Notes under the pieces: model-generated
Databases searched by the model: none
Told to the model about the DNA's origin: nothing
What the model saw: only the letters and a program-made list of their open reading frames with translations
Origin: Anagrus nilaparvatae
Taxonomy: Eukaryota > Arthropoda > Insecta > Hymenoptera > Mymaridae
Direction: 5' to 3'
DNA length: 64,000 bases
NCBI GenBank assembly: GCA_022575985.1
Contig: JAKSXM010000007.1
Coordinates: forward strand, 67,486,501 to 67,550,500
Part shown: positions 36,822 through 46,733 of the stretch, one piece after another
How the letters are laid out: every line of letters begins with the position of its first letter
Numbering within the stretch: position 1 is the stretch's first letter
Program-made: the position numbers and the translations under genes

Positions 36822-37659
36822 TTCCCACCCATTTCCCCGAATACTACTCCCCGAACGACTATTTCCCTGAATTACTTTTTCCCGAATGCTATGCCCCCGA
36901 AAAAAAAATTTGTTTATTCATAAAATCAGTTTTTGGTTTTATTTTGTCTTACGTTTTCATACAAATATTTTAATTATTCATTTCATATAACAATATAATA
37001 ACTAAGTGCTAGCAGATACTCAGTTACTATTTCCATCCCATAAGTGTCATAAGATTGTACGATGTCATAAATTCTTTTCTGTTAATCTATCCACTTTTTC
37101 TTAGGACCACATTTAATTTTTCGACCAAGTGACAGTTCAACAACGCTTATCTTTATAAATCAGGATGATGCTTTCCTACAATAAGGCGAAATCTATTGTT
37201 TCTTTCCTTTTTTTCGAATTGATTTTTTAATATTTTCTCTTTTTGGCAGGTGACTTAGAACCCTGAAGTGCATGCTAATTCTGTTCTTAATATTTGTGCT
37301 GGCGGAAGTTCAGGGTGCTCCTCTGCTTTGCGTTTCAAATTAAATTGGATTTTTTTAACCTCAGCCTCCTTGCAATTAGAAGGGTAAGCATGATCATATG
37401 AATCAAGTCCTTGGATAAAAATAAGCTTGCATCCATTCCACTTCGTTATAGCTCTTACAGCACATTCTCCGTTTCTTAGTTTTTTACAATCCCAATAAAA
37501 AAAAAAATTTAATTTAATTTTAAAAAATTTCTAATAGAAAAAAATAATTAAAAATTTTTCTTTTCAGGGTAATTTCTATTCTAGACGACAGTTTTCGGAG
37601 AACTGTCCATTCGGGAAAAAGGGTTCGGGGAGTGCTATTCGGGGAAATGGTAGGTAACC
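36822..37659 (-). mobile_element. FLYWCH/MULE-type (Phantom-like) DNA element, truncated
   Basis: 838 bp, flanked by gaaatcg on both sides (36815-36821 and 37660-37666). The terminal regions are inverted: acccatttccccgaatacta then ctccccgaac on the left, against gttcggggagtgctattcgg then ggaaatggtaggt on the right. The interior encodes an N-terminal FLYWCH zinc-finger piece but no DDE catalytic domain, so it is a deleted, non-autonomous copy. The combination of MULE-like ends and FLYWCH domain fits the Phantom group of Mutator-like elements described from insects; that assignment is by motif only. Confidence 0.7.
37255..37497 (-). pseudogene. FLYWCH zinc-finger fragment of MULE-like transposase
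   Basis: Eighty codons without a stop: YWDCKKLRNGECAVRAITKW, then DSYDHAYPSNCKEAEVKK and a KRKAEEHPELPPAQILRTEL segment. The WxC...C.(A/V)R pattern with a following H, and the K(R/K)xAEExPExPPxQI(L/I)R linker, are typical of FLYWCH proteins and of the N-terminus of Mutator-like transposases. The usual HNHPP is diverged to DHAYPSN. It ends at TAA and the catalytic domain is absent. Confidence 0.7.
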
Positions 37660-38300
37660 GAAATCGATAATGAGATTGGCATCTAGGATCATTTATTATA
37701 TTTACTCTACTTATTGATGCTGCTAAATTATAATGTTTTGATCTGATTCTACTATTTGTGAGTGTAAAAGCCCTGTTTAATCTTATATTACTAAACCATG
37801 GTATTTGACAGTATGAATAGTAACGTCTTGAAAATAATCTTTAACTGTGGTTTGACTTCAATTATCTATTAATTTATTAACTTGCATGGTAGCTTTAAAC
37901 AAAATTTTTCAAGCATGTCTGTATGCTGTATGGTGAACATTATTAAATGCATATTTTGTTGTTGACTTAGCCAAACTTGCTTCTTCAGTTCCTCTGAGAA
38001 AGAATCCAAAAAAAGTTTATTTTCCAGTTGTTATTTTTCATTATTTTTGTGTATTTTTTTTTAACTTCAAAAATATAGTTATTTTTTTAACTTAAAAATT
38101 ATTGCTAGTAATACTTTGTAATGCCCAATAGGAATCAGAGAAAATGCAGAAATTATAATTTGGATATTTGGAAGATTCCTTAGGCATTGCCTTAACAATT
38201 GTTATATCTAGCTCTGGGCAAACTGCTGCATAAACAACTGCCCTGTTTTGTTTAATTTTGCAACCATCTGTATAAATACTTTTGTAATTTATTTATGGCG

Positions 38301-39803
38301 TAATTTTTATCATTGGTTTATTTAAAGTTTTTAATTTAACAAAAAAATTTTAGTTTTAATTTAAGTTATAAATAAAATGATTTATTTTTTAAATATATTT
38401 TTTATTTAATAACGTGCTTAAAAATAACATTCCCACACTGGTGGGATAACTTTAACGTTCTTTTTAAATAAAATTATGTATGAAACTTGTGATATAAATG
38501 TATATTTTACCAAATACGATCTTAGCAAACCTTCGCATTTGATATTTTATAAATTTATATGAATTCTTTCATATATAAATAACTATTAAATTACATGTGT
38601 TTCAAATTTAATAAATTTTAATTAAAAATAATATTTCAGCATTGAACAATAATTTTATAAAAGTATTTATTTTTAAATTTGTTTAAGTTCTTATTATAAT
38701 ATTAAAATTAAAATATCAATATTTCAACAGGAAATTTACTAGACAAATTTGTCACTGTTCAATTAATTATTTAATATATCGTTTCACAGTATATATGGGC
38801 TTGATTTTTAGTTTAAAAAAAATTTTTTTTGGCATAAAAGAAAATGATGGTTAAATGGTGGATAATAATTGACCCCAGTTCAAAATTAATCATTATTTAC
38901 TCGGAATGTTTTTATTTAAATTTGATTTATCTGGAAATTGTCTAATGATGTTATAAAGACATATTAATTAAAATAAAAATATATAAATAATAATTTAATA
39001 ATTTCAATATATAAATAAATTTTTCAATAATTTTCTACAATAAAAATGCTGATATAATATATATAACGTTTAGTAATGCAAAAAAATTCAAAAATTTTTC
39101 AGTGAAGATTTTTAAGTTCGTGAATAGACCATTTGCATAAATTAGTTATTTTATGAAAGTAGATTCTTTTTTTTTAGCGTATAATGAGAAATTATTATTC
39201 ATTTTTGGAAAAGAAATTTCGGGGTAGAAAAAAAATCATATATTAATGGATTAAAAAAAATATTCATATATATTTTATTAATTTAATTATAAATTAATTT
39301 TTATCTAAATATACATATTCCTTGGGGGGCTTGTAGATATAGTTATCTTAAATATATATATACACATATATATATATTAAAGTATAAATATTTTTTCCTC
39401 AATTTTAATTATATTTTATAACAGTGTAATAAAATTAAACTAACAACTTAGAACTATATAAAAAATTTTTATTTATGAAATACTTTAAAACAAATATTTA
39501 ATAAAATGATAATACAAAAAAAAAATTATCTCACAATTGAAGTTCTTCCTCGACTAGATTAATTTTTTTTAATCCCGTGTGCTTTGTCTCTAGCAAAGCT
39601 GTATTGTCAAAGAATACAGGATTTAAAAAAATTAATCTAATGTAGAAAAGGTTTAGCCGTTTCTGCCGAGAATAAAAATCGAAATTAAATCTAGTCTAGC
39701 ATTATAAGATTTATAGTATATAGTTAGGGATTTTTTACAATTAATAATAAATAACTTACAACTACACTATTTATTCATTTATTTATTTGTATATTCAACC
39801 TTC
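38301..39803. other. AT-rich intron DNA
   Basis: No gene is supported; dinucleotide TA runs near 39350-39380. Confidence 0.5.
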
Positions 39804-40127
39804 TAGGTGCCAGCCATACTAATAACGCCCAAAAATTAAAAAATTAAATTTCTTTTTCCGAGGATAAAAATAGGTGGTATAATGTTTTTCGACCCGCTGA
39901 ATACGAATCTGGGGTCCGTTTCGCGAATTTTCTAGTCAATTTTTGGTTGTTAACAAATTATTGGCCAATTTTGCAATAATTTGTTAATAACAAAAAATTG
40001 ACCACGAAATTCGCGAAACGGACTATGAATTCGTGTTCAGCTGGTCGAAAAACATAAAATACAACCTATTTTGATCCTTGGAAAAAGAAATTTAATATTT
40101 GGGCGTGATTAGTAATGCTGGCGCCTA
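39804..40127. repeat. Near-complete palindromic hairpin element, 324 bp
   Basis: The left arm (taggtgccagccatactaat ... tccgtttcgcgaattttcta) pairs along almost its whole length with the right arm (cgaaattcgcgaaacggact ... gattagtaatgctggcgccta). Each arm is about 150 bp and the turn lies near 39965-39980. No coding capacity. Transcribed on either strand it would form one long hairpin. Confidence 0.88.
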
Positions 40128-40163
40128 TATTAACCATCTTACATACAAATAATTAATTAACTT

Positions 40164-40490
40164 ACAAAGGGACTATCAACTGTTTTGGAAGCAGGTTTGC
40201 TTCTGATTATCAATACAGATTGTGGTAGTTGAAAAAACATCCCCCGTACCCTCAGTTTACTAAATAAGCCTCCTAGTAATTAGACACCTTAAGGTTTTAA
40301 GCTATAATATTGGTATACGGAAGGTATTTAGTTAAATTATAATTTTCAATATAGCCTAAAAAATCCAATCTTATAGTATAGGAAGCCCATTAAGGTAAAC
40401 TGAGGGTATGGCGGATTTTTTTTTAACTTATATACTTGCCCCGAAAGTTAGAAGCAAATCTGCTGCCTGAACAGTTAATATTCCCCTTGT
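40164..40490. repeat. Inverted-repeat element
   Basis: caaagggactatcaactgtt, then gaagcaggtttgcttctga, pairs with the right end (tagaagcaaatctgctgcct, then acagttaatattccccttg); inner parts tcagtttac and gtaaactgagggta also pair. About 325 bp, MITE-like, immediately next to the 324 bp hairpin. Confidence 0.75.
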
Positions 40491-40592
40491 TATAAAATAT
40501 ACATAATTATATACAATATATTACAAGTTGGCTATCCCAGAGTCAGCCAAAAGCTGACTGTACTGGAGATGGTATTAAAATTAATTAATACG

Positions 40593-40807
40593 CCCTATGA
40601 AAAAAATCTTTGATCTGCGCAGATCTGTAATTTTTATTTTTCATATCTGTACAGATCTGTATTTTGCCACTTTCTGCGCATATCTGTACAGATCTGTAAA
40701 ATTAAAAAATTGGCTATCCACGGTTTATAGGGAATTCATGGAACGCATTCCTATAAAAAAATGCTTTATTATAAGGGATTTTACGAATTTCCATCCTCTA
40801 AAGAAAA
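40593..40807 (+). repeat. 215 bp repeat, left member of an inverted pair
   Basis: From ccctatgaaaaaaatctttg to atcctctaaagaaaa. Contains palindromic words gatctgcgcagatc and tctgtacagatctgtacaga. Its inverted partner lies at 43395-43609, also 215 bp, differing at only about three positions by eye. The 84-codon open frame through it is a by-product. Confidence 0.85.
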
Positions 40808-41360
40808 ACGATTATGTTTGCACTTTTATGTTAAAAAGAAAATATTATTAAATTTATAAATTTTATAAATATTTTTTATGCTAGATTTATTTAAAAAAAA
40901 AAACAGTAACAAAAAAATCTATAAATACATAAAAAAAATAATACTCTTTTAAATTTAATTCGCGAGTTAAAATAATCAGATACAATATATTTTTACATAA
41001 AAACATTCAATAAATAATTATTATTTAGAAACACATTAGTAATTGAGCTAATATCTGGAATTTTAAAAATATTTAAAACATTACTTTTTTCAGCTGGTAA
41101 AATATTTGAAACTAATAAACTGAACTTTTGAATTATAATTTGCCTGTCTTCTACAATCTCATAATTATAAAATGCTTCATAGATCATTGCTATATTGAAA
41201 ATAATATTTGATCGAAGCATACCATTGACTACCATCATTTATTGTAATTTTGTCTGTAAAATCATTGGTTTTAATTTTTTTATATAATTCAGATATGAAA
41301 AATTTTCATTAATTTTGGCTTTGCTGAAAATTAAAAAGGTCTTCTTCATTCATTCATCAA

Positions 41361-42047
41361 TGCCTTAAAAAAAGGTAATCAAGGCATTTCTGTAGGTAAA
41401 TTAGCTCCATTTTCACCCCAAATTTAATATTTAAGAAAACTATATTTTTTAATTTAATAACGTCTATACGGGTTTTTTCAAGTTTTTTTAGTCATAGAAT
41501 TCAAATATGATGTCCGAAATTTAACGCATTGCTTAGGGGTGAATTTGCTATTTTTTCACCTCTATTTCTCCAAATATTAATTCTTAAAAATACTTGAAAA
41601 ATTTTTATTTCTTAATTTTATATTTTCTTTTGGTAACTGATAATGTCTTTTTAAATAAAATAAACCAGATTTTAACCATACATTTCATTTAATATTATAA
41701 TAAGGAGATTATATAAGAACTAAAAGAGAATAATTTACCCCCAGCAATGCATTGAATGACATTTCTAACATCATATTTGAATTCTACGACTCAAAAAACC
41801 CGTATAGACATTTTAAAATTAAAAAATAAAGTTTTTATAAGTATTAAATATTAAGATGATAAAAAGGGTTAAAAAACGGCGAATTCATCACCAGTCCTCT
41901 TTTTACTTTTCATTTTTTATTTTGCGTGTGGAAACTTTGAATTCAATAAGCAAAGTTTTTGTTAAATTTAAATATTTAGGACGTGAAAGGGGTGAAAATG
42001 GAACTAATTTTCCTCCAGAAATACCTTGATTATCTTTTTTTAAAGCA
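41361..42047. repeat. Foldback element, about 690 bp
   Basis: tgccttaaaaaaaggtaatc, then aaggcatttctgtagg and gctccattttcacccc, are matched inverted at the right end (ggggtgaaaatggaactaat, then tccagaaataccttgattat). Inner parts (acgtctatacgggttttttc, then atagaattcaaatatgatgt) also pair with 41770-41815. No coding capacity. Confidence 0.8.
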
Positions 42048-42443
42048 TTATTGAATTCTGCGACCCAAAAAACCCATGAAGAAATTTTAAAATTGGAAAA
42101 AACAGTGCTTTTAATGAATTACATGATTTTGGGGTAAAGGGGGTGGGTGTATCAAAATTATTTTAATTAAAAAGTTTTAAACACACATGTAATTTCAGGA
42201 GCGAGGGGGGTGACATATGGCAAAATGACATCATTTTGGGAAGTTTTAAAAAACCCTAAGAATAATCTCTGGTAAATAAAATATAAAATACATGAAAAAA
42301 TAACTTTTCTTTTTCATAGAAATAGATTTTCTTTTTCATAGATGAAATATCTTAAATTTATCTCACCAAATATTATGAAAGATGTTTTTTTAAATAATTT
42401 AATTATATTATTTTTTATTAAATTTCTAATCATTGTAATTTTG

Positions 42444-43255
42444 GTTCCTCATAGGGGAACCATTGTGATAGATGAAATTTTGATTTTCGATTTTTTGGCA
42501 TATAAGAACGTTTTGAAACCCCAGGAAGCTAAAAAACCGGTTTTTGAAAAAAGTCTGTATGTGTGTGTGTGTGAGTGTATGTAATCGGTGATATTTCACA
42601 ACCATTATAGTTAAGACCTAATTATTTTTTCAAAAATTTTTTCATCAAAAAATCTCAAACTGCTTTTTTTTTAATTTGGATGTAATACCTCATTTTTTTC
42701 CGCGGAAGTACAAATATCTAGAAGTATCGCTTTTACTCGATACCTTGAATTTTATAATTAACTTTTCTCAACATTTTTGTCACAAAAAAATACAAAAAAC
42801 ACCAAATTTTTTCTCTCTTTGGACGTAACACCTAATTTATTTCTATGGTAGTTCTAGTATTAGTAACCTCGTTTATAGGAATTTTTTGGATCTGATACTT
42901 AATTTTTTCAAAAATTATTTCTCAAAATTAAAAAAAAAAATAAAAAAAGCTGCAATATATATATTTTTTTTTGTGTGTAATATCTCATTTAATTCTATGT
43001 AATAATATCTGAAAATATGGTTTTTATACTCGATATCTCGAATCTGATATTCAATTTTTTGAAAATTTTTTTCTCAAAATTTTTTGCATAAACAAAATAA
43101 AAAGAAACAGCAATATTTTTTTTCTTTTTGGACGTAGTACTTAATTTTTTTCTAATAGTACTAATATCTAGAATTATTGTTTTTACTAGGTAAAAGAGAC
43201 CATTAAAAACAATTGTTAATGAGGAACCATAGTGCCAATTACTTGGCAGCGTTTT
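42444..43255 (+). repeat. Dispersed repeat with ggttcctcat ends
   Basis: Begins ggttcctcataggggaacca and ends ttaatgaggaaccatagtgc then caattacttggcagcg. The ends are related in inverted orientation, and a truncated opposite-strand copy occurs at 53408-53570. The interior repeats words such as ggacgtaacacctaattt and tactcgatac about every 120-180 bp. Non-coding; a tg microsatellite lies at 42557-42575. Confidence 0.65.
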
Positions 43256-43394
43256 TTTGTATAATTTGGGTACCTTTTTAATATTGGATATATTTATAAG
43301 TAATACAGTTTATGATAACTAGTAATAAGTCGTTGAAATATTAAGAATAATCAAATTAGGCGTTTTTAAAATTTGTTATTAAAAGCTCTGAAAC

Positions 43395-43609
43395 TTTTCT
43401 TTACAGGATGGAAATTCATAAAATCCCTTATAATAAACCATTTTTTTATAGGAATGCGTTCCATGAATTCCCTATAAACCGTGGATAGCCAATTTTTTAA
43501 TTTTACAGATCTGTACAGATATGCGCAGAAAGTGGCAAAATACAGATCTGTACAGATATGAAAAATAAAAATTACAGATCTGCGCAGATCAAAGATTTTT
43601 TTCATAGGG
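43395..43609 (-). repeat. 215 bp repeat, right member of an inverted pair
   Basis: Inverted copy of 40593-40807 with the same length and about three differences. Together the two bracket about 3.0 kb that contains a foldback element and the ggttcctcat repeat. Confidence 0.85.
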
Positions 43610-44418
43610 ACATAAACTACTAAAATCATATTTAATTGCAATTAAAAACTTAAAATAATTATAAAAATATTTAGCATTTGAAAATTCATTTGTAGTTAGT
43701 AAGATATCCAAAAGTTTCTTTTTTAAAACTTTAGAGCATTATAATGTTCTTAGCAATTTTATAGGTAAGAAGTTAAATAATTTTAATGCTGTAATATAAG
43801 AACTAATATAAGAAATGTAATATAAGAAAAACTTACTAGACTAGATTTAATATCGACTTTTAATCTGGTGTAGAAAATTCCATGGATAAATAGGACAATA
43901 TTTCACTCGAGGTCTCAAAAATTTTAAATTTTGTTGGTTTGTTTGTTTTAGTTTCGATAAAACAACTAAAAATTAGATTCAAAATTCATAAATACTATAG
44001 AAAACGTTGATACTCTAAAAAACTTAACTCAAGAAATTTTCCACTATAAAAAATTTTTATTTTTAATCTCTAAAAAAATGATCATTTTTAACATATGAAA
44101 ATTTTCCAAAAGTGTCGTTAATTTTTAATTTTTTACAATTTTGAATTATTGTTACCTATTTGGCTAATTTCCCGCTAAATCAAGTTACCAAATGAAAATT
44201 TGAGAGAAAATTTATGAATTCTACGGAAAATTTCACAAGGGTTTAAGAATTTTGGTGTCATCCTTAGAAAAATATATCTTTATTTGACAAATTAATTAAA
44301 ATAAATTGTTAAAATTTATTAAAAATAAAAATTAACAAAATGAGATTTTTTTGATTTTTTTACATTCTTGGACTAAGAAATATAAATGAGTTCAAAAACA
44401 AAATACTATTTTCGTTAC
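43610..44418. other. AT-rich intron DNA
   Basis: No gene or clear element seen. Confidence 0.5.
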
Positions 44419-44872
44419 CCTTAAAACCATCGCAACATCGTTTCAGTAACGGCCTGCTCATTTCGAAGGGCAGTTAAGAAAACGTAAAGGCTTGGATGGT
44501 TATTCACAACAAATATGTTAAATCTATTATGCCATACTTCAGAAGCATTATTCATGCTTAACGTATTTTGAAGAACAGCATCATACTGATTCCACAATTA
44601 AAGTGCATAACGTACAGAAACAGCACGACGTCTGCTTTGTGACTGAGTGTAATTAACCTATTTAAATGTAATTTACTTAATGCAAGTAAATTTAATAATT
44701 GTAATGTAAATTTTACCTCAAATTAATCAGCTGCAGGCAAGAATTTATCGGGAAAATTATTTAACATTTCGTCAAAATGTTCGGGAACATCTTCGCTAGA
44801 TACGAATGCCAACGTACACATCATGCATAACGCTTGAATACTCTCATCATCTTCGGCAAAAAAATAAATTTA
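44419..44872 (-). pseudogene. MULE-like transposase C-terminal pseudogene
   Basis: The minus strand reads FFAEDDESIQALCMMCTLAF and SSEDVPEHFDEMLNNFPDKF (44872-44730), then, after a stretch with a possible GT-AG intron (44658-44714), NYTQSQSRRRAVSVRYAL, LWNQYDAVLQNTLSMNNASE, VWHNRFNIFVVNNHPSLYVF and LTALRNEQAVTETMLRWF. The NN..E.WH..F.......HPSL..FL..L..EQ pattern is characteristic of the region after the catalytic domain in FLYWCH/MULE transposases. At least two in-frame stops (in LPAAD*FE and YAL*LW) show decay. The catalytic domain is not found nearby. Confidence 0.65.
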
Positions 44873-45195
44873 TTACGAGGTAAAATAAATTTTCTTAAAT
44901 AAAATGAATACAAAAAATTTTAAATGTAACCTTAATATTGTTAATAAACCAATACAATTTTGTAAAAATAACATGAATTATGCTGCGTTAAAGATACGAT
45001 GCTTTTTTTTATATTTTTTTAAATTTAAAATCAATAATTTTGATTGGATATTCGTCGATATTATTATTTTTGGATATATATAATTTGGATATTGAATGCA
45101 TTTTGATATTTTAAATTTGGATATTTTGTCCCCCAACCGATATTGAGAACCTCCTCCTCTGCGTTACCCAATATAAACACGGGCTTTGGAGTTTG

Positions 45196-45380
45196 GGTGC
45201 TAGACGTGGTATTTTTGAAGTCAAATGACAAAAAAAATTATGAGTTGGAATTAGCATGCACTAAGAATTTATCGTAGTATGAGTGAAAGCGAGATACGAA
45301 GATTTCTCATTAATACCAACCTATGAATTTAAATATGTCATATGAATTTGAAAATACCACGTCCAACTCAAAAAGACAGT
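45196..45380. repeat. Small inverted-repeat element
   Basis: gctagacgtggtatttttga on the left pairs with tttgaaaataccacgtccaa on the right; about 185 bp. MITE-like. Confidence 0.5.
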
Positions 45381-46245
45381 GTAAATAAGGAAATATTAAA
45401 ATTAAAACATAATATAATAATTAATTTTAGCAAAAAAAATTTTTTTTATAAATAGTTTTAATTCTTACTGTTTACTTAATGTTAGTCAGCTGTACAAATG
45501 AGTTAATTATTTATAAATTAATTACATAGTAACAATAAATTTGAAGTTTATATATATAATTTAAAATATATACATGTAAAACAGAATATTTTGTACACAT
45601 AAAATACTATAGTGTGAATGACGTTTACTTTAGATTTTATAGCTCTAAGGCATAATTACTAGTCAACAATATGTCATATGTTAATTTATTAAACATATGT
45701 TTTATGTCTAATAAATATGTACCAACTTACTTGATGAAAATTATCGATTTGATATTTACTTGATATAATATGTATATTAAATTATAAAGGTTAAATAATT
45801 TCATTATATTTTATTAGAATATGTCTAAAATTTACTTGTAAACTTTTAAAATTAGAAATTTTTAGTAAATTGGATAATTTATATTTTTATAATCAGGATT
45901 ATTCAAAATTTAGAGAAGAAAACAAGAAATATCAATAATTTTAGTTACTGTAGGAGATCTGCAAAGTAACAAAGAAAGCTCAATAAAAATCTTCCGAACA
46001 AATAAATTTAAAAAACTGCGGTACCAGAGCTGCATGTGCAAACATTTTCAGTATTCCCTGTACTATTAATAAGTTAAGGTTGCGAAGGTTAAAAAAAAAT
46101 AAGCAAAATTTTTTTTTTTTATAATGTAAATTTTTATTAATTATATTAAAAAACATATATTTAATTAATTAATTAATTTAACCTCAATTTGCCTTATTAA
46201 AATATTAATTAATATACCATTAAATTCAGATATAAAATAGTACAC

Positions 46246-46490
46246 TGTAACTTCTTAAAGTCACTTAACTTCTTAACCAAAAAAATGAAATATTTTCGAA
46301 AAATGAGTAAATTTTCGAAAAAAAATTGTAAATTATCAATTTTTGCGAATTTTTTGCGAATTTTTTTGCGAATTTGCAAAAAAAAAAATAAAGAATTCTC
46401 GAATTTTTTGTTAATATACTGAATATTTACAAAATTTTTCGAAAACGTTCTATTTTTTTTTTGTTAATCTAAGGGAGTTACTTTTAACAG
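46246..46490. repeat. MITE-like element, diverged copy
   Basis: Left end acactgtaacttcttaaagt and right end gggagttacttttaacagtt are imperfectly inverted. The interior holds ttttcgaaaaatgagtaaat and gcgaattttt repeats like those in the 55155-55589 copy. Confidence 0.55.
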
Positions 46491-46535
46491 TTTAATTAAC
46501 TAAATTTCATAAAATGTTTACCTATTTTCTTAAAT

Positions 46536-46733
46536 TTAATTACTCAAATAGGAATTAGCTATCTTTTGTTTAAGTGTACCAATATCCAATTCATCAAAAA
46601 TGCAATGTAATTCTTCATCTGTTGGTATAACAGGTTTTAATAATTCTAAAAATTTTTCAATTGGACAATAAATATCGCAGTCTTCTAATTTTGCTATACG
46701 CAATTCTTCTGATACTCCAGTCCATACCATTAT
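46536..46733 (-). CDS. Acid phosphatase exon 6 (C-terminus)
   Basis: 65 codons and stop, starting IMVWTGVSEELRIAKLEDCD and containing CPIEKFLELLKPVIPTDEEL followed by HC; the paired cysteines are typical. Acceptor ctttttag. Confidence 0.9.
   Translation of the reverse strand: MMVWTGVSEELRIAKLEDCDIYCPIEKFLELLKPVIPTDEELHCIFDELDIGTLKQKIANSYLSN

Larger units (their letters stand above)
36660..38300 (-). pseudogene. Decayed non-LTR retrotransposon 3' end with RNase H, split by an insertion
   Basis: On the minus strand 38300-38096 reads SIYTDGCKIKQNRAVVYAAV and, after a gap in the homology, FCIFSDSYWALQSI. These are the TDGSK and SDS motifs of the RNase H domain found in I/Jockey-type ORF2. Downstream, about 37830-37667 gives PWF..NRAFTLTNSRIRSKHYNLAAS and NIINDPRC, and 36821-36660 continues with ESQDISHLISQCELYNNKRK. 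This is the cysteine/histidine C-terminal domain of the same ORF. The two last parts are in one frame once the DNA element at 36822-37659 and one duplication copy are set aside. The middle of RNase H is lost and stops are frequent, so it is an old copy. Confidence 0.75.

Noticed and set aside
36822..37659. FLYWCH fragment as a host zinc-finger gene exon
   Set aside because: It lies inside an element with inverted ends and target duplication, and its linker sequence is that of transposases.
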